Of a stretch of 64,000 nucleotides of DNA, positions 58,574-64,000 are shown in pieces (position 1 is the first letter of the stretch; every line of letters starts with the position of its first letter). Below the pieces are notes generated by a model. The model saw only the letters and a list, made by a program, of their open reading frames with translations, had not been told where the DNA came from and ran no database searches. Position numbers and translations under genes: made by a program. Origin of the DNA: Acanthamoeba sp. SK_2022b (Eukaryota > Discosea > Longamoebia > Acanthamoebidae); the NCBI GenBank assembly GCA_027943245.1, contig JANDJZ010000223.1:31025-95024 (forward strand). Direction: 5' to 3'.

Positions 58574-59497
58574 ATGCCCTACTGCGAGCGAAGGTGGCGC
58601 TTCATTGTGGCGGCGGTGGGACTGGTCTGCGTCCTGCTGGCGGGAGAGGCTGCAGGGGAGTCATGGCTGCATGGCCCCAAGTCGCAGGTGGTGCACCTCA
58701 CCAAAGACAACTTCAGGGCGCTCGTGGTGGAGAGTGGTAAGGCGGCCATTGTCGAGTTCTACACAGACAAAGACCCCCTTTCTGCCAATACCGGACCAAT
58801 CTTCGATGTGCTTGCGCTGGACTATGGAGGCCTAATGACGGTGGGCGTGGTCAACATGGACGAGGAAAAGGAGCTCACCACCTTCTTCAGCCACTCAGAG
58901 CATCGCGCACCCTTTGTAGTGCTCTTCCCTCCCGGTATCTCCCCCTCACGATCTTGTCTGGTGAGCTGCTGAGTGCTGAGTTAGGGAATCGGGCGGGGAC
59001 ACGCGGTAGAGCGAGACGAGGTGGTGCCGGGAGTGGAGCCGCGCGAGCAGGGTCCGTTTGCAGGGAAGCAGTTCACCTACTACATGGGGCCTATTGAGGC
59101 CGATGAGCTGGGTCAGTTCGCTCTGTCGCCACTACACGATCGCTACGTGGTGCGAATAACGGAGGAGAACCGGATGAGCTTCCACGATGAGGAGGGCGTG
59201 CCAAAGGCCTTCTGGTTCAGTGACTCCAACACGAAGCCACCCGTGCTTGTGCAGGCCTTGTCGCAAGCCTTCCAGGGCCGTATGAAGGTCGGGTATGTGC
59301 GGCGCAACAACACTGGCGTGTTCGACCACTACGGCATGCCGCACGGGCAAGTGCGCCTGCTGGTGATTGGCAAGGACTGGCAGATGCACCACTACGGCGG
59401 ACGGCCGACCGCCCACCGCATCTTCCGCTTCATCACCAAACACGCCCTTCCTGACGCTGACACTTCATCGAAGCGCACAACCAAAGACGAACTGTGA
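58574..59497 (+). CDS. ER thioredoxin-fold protein without CxxC, KDEL-terminated
   Basis: ATG 58574 gives MPYCERRW and a signal peptide core FIVAAVGLVCVLLAG. The thioredoxin-like domain begins VVHLTKDNFRALVVESG and IVEFYTDKDPLSANTGPIF, where protein disulfide isomerases have EFYAPWCGHCK; here no cysteine is present, so redox catalysis is not expected. GVVNMDEEKELTTFFS and APFVVLFPPG follow, then a short intron (58935-59010). The second half has a tandem-like domain (FTYYMGPIEADELGQFAL, MKVGYVRRNNTGVFDHYG). It ends SKRTTKDEL, a canonical ER retrieval signal, stop 59495-59497. Probably an ER lumenal chaperone or adaptor; partners unknown. Confidence 0.8.
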
Positions 59498-59725
59498 TTG
59501 TTAGCACATTCAACACATCATGTGTAACGATATCAACCTACTCTGGGTCTGCATGTTTTGCGTGCTACAGTGTCGCACCGTATTATACCATACTTGAGAT
59601 GGTTGGTAATATGGGCGTATTTGGTTGCCAGAACGCGAGCATGCCTGTTATTTGCAGGAGGAAACACACGTCGCGAAAGGACCAAGCGAGAAAAACACGT
59701 GAAGGGTGCGGCGCTCCGTGCTGAG

Positions 59726-62700
59726 ATGCGGCGCCGGGAGGGTGTGCTGCTCCTGGCACTGGCGGTATTCTTATGTGCATGGCTCAACGTCCTGTTTCTC
59801 AGCGGCACACCGCCGCACAACTTCTCCGATAAACCCACGCACCCAACCTTAGTTGCGCGTGGTAGGACTACCCACGTACCCAAGTTGAATACGTGGAGAC
59901 GAGAAGAAGCTGCACCGCCAAGTTCATCATCGCCAGAGAGCGCGACAGGCGCGCCGGTGGCGGCACAGGAGGTAAGCGAAGCCTTACCCGGGCGCGAGAT
60001 CACTTCAAGCATCCTGGAAGAGCTTGCACCCTTACTCAACGAAAAGGGCACCTTCCCTGACGCTGTCGATCGTACCTTGCACAGGCTCCGATATATATAT
60101 ACATATATACAGATACACATATATATCAATCACTTTTGTTTAGGCCTCTTGTATGTATAGCCATCGCCTGCGCAGCAAGCACATGTCACCCGCACGCTCA
60201 TGATTGATGTACGTACCATCATCTGGTTGTGCTCGACTGGGTCGCCAGCCAACAGTGCAGAGGTGCGGGAAATGATGAAACTCGTCGACCAACGGAGCAT
60301 TAAGCCCGAGAAGGCCATCGCCGTCTCCCTCGTACGCTGGTTCCTTCCCCGCGAAGACCATGAACGCACTTCCCATCTGATATGCGGGCGGCAGGTGAGC
60401 CAAGGAATGCTGGACTTTACCTACAACTGGCTGTGCTCTGTACGGCGCTTCAATTTTTCAAACTACGTCATCCTCGCTGGTGACAGCAACACCCACGTTT
60501 CCCTCAAAGCAGCTGGCGTAGGCTCACCTTCTTCGGCTGTACTCCGTGAAGTTGGTGCTTTGGTGTGGTTTGACATCCCTGATGACCGGACACCACTGCA
60601 GGAACCGGTGGTGTTCATGGCGGGCAGCGCATTTGGAGCCAACCAGTTCCTCGCTTATGGCACGACTGCCTACCAGGGACTGATGCACATACGGTAAGCT
60701 GATGCAGAGCTCGCCGTTCTCTGCTGGGCTCTATTTCCTCCTGTTGACAGTAGTGTATGCGAAATCCACATGTCCTTAACTTAGGATGCTCTACATCAAG
60801 CATCTGTTGGAACTTGGCTACCGGGTGCTTCTTTTTGACGTAGACCAAGTCTGGATGGCCAACCCATTCGATTTCATAGATCTCAATTCTCCTGCGGACA
60901 TTCACACACAACACGACGGTTCCCCTGTTCCTTTCTTCTTCCACACTGCTCGCCACTTACACTTGCGTTCGTCTCAAGGCCTCATAAGCACGCCGATTTC
61001 GTGCATGGGCTTCATTTTCCTCAACCCTACGCGCAAGCTTGTGCAGCTGTGGGATGCTGTGAGAATCGAGCACTCTCGACGGGTATGTCTCACCACCTCA
61101 TGTCCGCCCAGGATGACAGCTAATGTATACAATCCACTTGGCCGCTCATCGCCACCAAACGCGAGCAGACGAGAACTTTGCCATACGTGGAGCGTAACAC
61201 TGAACAGAAAATCTTCAACGCAAGGAGCGCAAATCTGACCAGTATGTTTGCTCCGCAAATGCCACCCTTGCTCCCCCCCCCAAGTGTTTTCCCGTTCTTC
61301 TGACCAGGCCTGGCACAATTCAGGGCACTACCTGAACCGCGAGCTATTCATAAACGGTGGTTTGTACTGGGCGAAGGAGGTCAAGCTCCGCCACTTCCAG
61401 CCAGTGCAGATACACGTCAACTGGGTTACAGGTATGTCACTCAGCTTCTCATTTACATCCGCAGTCTGGTTGGCCCTCTCCTCAAATGTTGGTCGGCGGG
61501 CGCAGGTAGGGAGAACAAGCTCGAGAGGTTACAGTCAAGGAACCTGTGGATGGTGGCGCCCGGCTACCATTGGAACACTACCGCCACGGCCCAATGCGAC
61601 TATACTCTCGCGCAACCTCGCACGCACGTCACCGCAGCTCCCCCGCGGCTTCACGAGATGGTGGTCACCATCAAGATCCTCCCCTCTGCATCGCCATCCG
61701 CAGAGGTCGATGCAACTGAAAAAGGCCTCCATACCCTGATCGATTCCCTACTGGCGGCCGACTATGCGGCTGGCCACGAGTCAGATGTCCGGTGGCGGGA
61801 AAAGCGTATCGACGTGGAGCTGCACCGCCCCCCGGTAACTGAGGAGCGAGCGCTCGATCAACCTCTGCACGCGATGTACCGACGCCAATTCAAGAGACTC
61901 GAGGGCAGCTGGGTTCTGGGGGAGGTCCGGGAGGTGGACACGCTCGCTGACGCGCCGCCGGCCAGTCTGGAGCAGCGGCTTACGGCCTGGAGTGCCGACT
62001 CTGACATGGAGGCAGCGATCATGATCGACGACCAGCAGGTGGTGTCACGCAGGTGGTGGCGCTGGGTGCGCTACGCCCTGGGCGGCCATTACTGCCATCT
62101 CGATAGCTTTGACGCGCGGCTATTCGGGGTCGTGCTCGAACGCAACGTCGACATCATCGCCATTAACTCGTTACCACCAATGTTGGTATTGACGACACTT
62201 GCACCTACTGGCTCAGCTGATGGCAGACTAACGTTTGCCCCCCAACAAGGAGCAATCACGGAGTCCTACTCGGGTAGCCCTGGATGGGTCCAGAACGACC
62301 GCTCCCTTCTATTTCCAGAACGTAGGGTACCGAGCCACCTTGTTCTTGCCTCGCCTCTGGCGTCGCTTCATCACCTGGGTAGGCCTTTCTCCTTTCCCCT
62401 GAGCCCTCTTTACTTATCGAGAGGAAGGCCATTCACGTCAATCTTGAATGAACACGTGCAGGTGAAGGACTGGCAGGCAGCTCACCCGCACAAGTATCCC
62501 GAGCTGGCGGCCTTCAAATACGCGCGCATACACGAGCTCGCAGCGCTCCCCGTCTCCCAAGACGAAGACTTGCGCAACAGGTGGTACACCTGGTGGCTCG
62601 CCTACACGGCGAAAGTTGGTGCGCGCCTCCTGAACGCGCAGCTCATGGTGGCGGGAAACCAACTCATCGTATCTTTATTACCAACCCTCCACCCCTTATT

Positions 62701-63065
62701 CAAGGTCTGGTCGCGCTGCACCCACCCGTCCAGGTGGACGTCGTGCGGTCTCAACAAAAACCAGCAGGCCGACCACCTGCGACCGCAAATGGGCAGTGGG
62801 AGATGCCGTTCCTCGAGCTACAGCGTTCACCGTTATCCCCACTACTACCGACACATCGCTACCGAGCTATTGGTAAGTTGAGAGCGAAGTGTCTCTTCTC
62901 TGTCCTTGTCCTGACGTCTATACGTGGGTTCGCATCACGAACGGCGGTCCAGATTTCCGTGGCCTCGCCTGGTACAGTCCTCTGCATCTAGAGAGTATCT
63001 TGAACGACACGACTACCCTCTTCAATCCAACCAAGGCCAACCGTTTCCACGTGCGTTCCGTTTGA
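59726..63065 (+). CDS. Type II membrane glycosyltransferase with two fused catalytic-like domains
   Basis: ATG 59726 encodes MRRREG and a membrane anchor VLLLALAVFLCAWLNVLFL. The first domain (about 60190-61600) resembles nucleotide-sugar transferases of the GT77 type: FNFSNYVILAGDSNT, ELGYRVLLFDVDQVWMANPF with a DxD motif, MGFIFLNPTRKLVQLWDAV and FINGGLYWAKEV, ending APGYHWNTTATAQCDYTLAQ. In the same exon the frame runs on into EMVVTIKILPSAS, a start like GT2 (GT-A) enzymes, then AAIMIDDQQVVSRRWWRWV with an Asp-Asp pair, ATLFLPRLWRRFITW, and LRNRWYTWWLAYTAKVGARL. The last exon gives GGPDFRGLAWYSPLHLESIL, stop 63063-63065. Likely a Golgi enzyme with two transferase activities; sugars unknown. 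An (AT/AC) tract near 60090 is intronic. Confidence 0.72.
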
Positions 63066-63468
63066 CGAGACTTTCGTTTTTGAGTTGCCCCAGAACTCAG
63101 ACTGCCTAAACTCGCCACAGCCAATCATGATTGGCAACTGCTGAGCCTGCAATCAGCAGTTGCTACAAGTGTCAGAAACCCACCCATGCTGGTGGCCTCT
63201 GATGTACACAACTCTGGTCCTTGAATGCACACAGCCTTGGTCAAACGAATTAAGGAGACAACAAAGACACTATGCTGCCCATCAAATTCTCCTCACCTGG
63301 TCACCAACCATTGTATTGCTGCCCCAGTCTTTTTGTCTTTTTGCAGCAGATCTTTTATCTTATTCTACTCTAATTTCTCGTCTTTTCCATTTTAATTAAT
63401 AGCAACCCGCAATAGGGAGTATTGGATGTTGTTAGTCGGGATTCTGCTCGCGTGTTCCTAACAAATCG
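63066..63468. other. Intergenic, composition differs from flanks
   Basis: About 400 bp, lower in GC and T/C/A-rich, with a palindrome and a hairpin at its left side and an AT-rich right part. No coding signal. It should hold the promoter of the right-edge gene. Confidence 0.5.
63120..63163. repeat. Palindrome plus overlapping perfect hairpin
   Basis: GCCAATCATGATTGGC (63120-63135) is a perfect 16-bp palindrome. Overlapping it, GCAACTGCTGA (63134-63144) pairs perfectly with TCAGCAGTTGC (63153-63163) around an 8-base loop. Confidence 0.9.
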
Positions 63469-64000
63469 ATGCAGCATCAGCCAGGGAGAAGTTTCCCTCT
63501 ACTTGATGAAGACAAAAAGAAAAACAAAAATGTGAAGATGAAGATGACGACCACTTCGTTTACCAATTCGTCCTCCGGCCAATTCGTTCCGGTGTCGCCT
63601 TCATCCTCTGCCTCGTTTTCCGCATCGCGCCTGGCATTGATGAGCTCGGACGATTCGCTTCCATCGTCCGGTACCTCGACCCCTTTCTCCAAGATGCCCT
63701 CGCCCTTCCGACGTCGCGTTGATGGCGACGACCACCTCACGAAGACCTCCAAGGCCGGCGGCCTCTTTAGCGATTTCGAATCCTCGACGTCGCCCCCGCC
63801 CTCGCCCGCCACCTCTCTGAGGATGGACGCCGTAGCCGCAGTGCGAGATGAAGATCGAGTAGAAGAAGATGATGAAGAGGTATCGTCATCAACAACACCG
63901 AAGGCGAAGGTGTCGCCGCGAAAGAAAGGCTTGAGGCCTCTGGGCGAGAAGAAGCCGACGAAGGAGAAGAGCTCGACGTCAAAGACCAAGAAGAAGAACA
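63469..64000 (+). CDS. 5' part of a Ser/Lys-rich protein (continues beyond window)
   Basis: ATG 63469 opens MQHQPGRSFPLLDEDKKKNK and the frame stays open to the last base, 177 codons, with no intron seen. It is Ser/Pro-rich (VSPSSSASFSASRLALMSSD), has a likely nuclear signal (SPRKKGLRPLGEKKPTKEK), and an acidic stretch (DEDRVEEDDEEVSSS). It looks like a disordered N-terminal region of a nuclear protein. No domain can be named from this fragment. Confidence 0.65.
   Translation, partial: MQHQPGRSFPLLDEDKKKNKNVKMKMTTTSFTNSSSGQFVPVSPSSSASFSASRLALMSSDDSLPSSGTSTPFSKMPSPFRRRVDGDDHLTKTSKAGGLFSDFESSTSPPPSPATSLRMDAVAAVRDEDRVEEDDEEVSSSTTPKAKVSPRKKGLRPLGEKKPTKEKSSTSKTKKKN

Noticed and set aside
60085..60130. 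AT/AC-rich tract read as a Tyr/Ile/Thr-rich peptide
   Set aside because: It interrupts the glycosyltransferase between two good exons and is intronic.

Overview
The window is a gene-dense, GC-rich piece of a protist nuclear genome. Every protein-coding gene I could resolve is interrupted by short GT-AG introns, coding DNA strongly favours G/C at third codon positions, and many introns are AT-rich or carry microsatellites. Gene content (Rho GTPase, RhoGEF, TBC Rab-GAP, CLU-domain protein, an Arp2/3-activator-like protein, gamma-tubulin complex protein, PIAS ligase, LEM/MSC inner-nuclear-membrane protein) fits a free-living amoebozoan; Acanthamoeba is the best guess (inference). I found no rRNA, tRNA, CRISPR array or bacterial operon.

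Layout, left to right: FAF2/UBXD8-like UBX protein running off the left edge (1-1884, -); 2OG-Fe(II) oxygenase (2217-3452, -); tRNA-dihydrouridine synthase DUS2 (3515-5492, -); Rac/Rho-like GTPase with a long unknown C-terminal extension (5874-8606, +); a degenerate copy (9379-9625) of the neighbouring membrane methyltransferase-like gene (9733-10717, +); TBC Rab-GAP (10815-13465, -); plant-like formate-tetrahydrofolate ligase (13733-16330, -); small charged protein (16570-17274, +); large CLU-domain protein with a beta-trefoil-like C-terminus (17506-25412, +); Src1/LEM2/Man1-like protein (25963-28218, -); SAP18 (28428-29204, +); Kelch protein (29444-31510, +); zinc-ribbon/coiled-coil protein ending in a WH2-connector-acidic tail (31654-34936, -); M14 carboxypeptidase (35152-36791, +); a gene with two compensating frame breaks (36974-38484, +); an unknown small protein (38591-39049, -); IQ-RhoGEF-PH protein (39134-42451, +); repetitive allergen-like protein (42623-43377, -); PIAS/Siz SUMO ligase (44003-46941, -); NHLRC2 (47119-50642, -).

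From about 50.85 to 54.2 kb the sequence changes: lower GC, strong strand asymmetry, palindromes, and two convergent units that begin with the same diverged TATA-plus-leader sequence in inverted orientation. This is the best candidate for a foreign or mobile insertion. After it come gamma-tubulin complex protein GCP3 (54341-58370, +), an ER thioredoxin-fold protein without CxxC but ending in KDEL (58574-59497, +), a type II membrane protein that fuses two glycosyltransferase-like domains (59726-63065, +), a short stretch with hairpins (63120-63163), and the 5' part of a Ser/Lys-rich gene leaving the right edge (63469-64000, +).

The genes are mostly independent housekeeping, trafficking, cytoskeletal and signalling genes packed head-to-head or tail-to-tail with 80-400 bp gaps. 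Several divergent pairs share short promoter regions. Exon boundaries were assigned by eye from splice signals and reading-frame continuity, so spans are more reliable than exact junctions.
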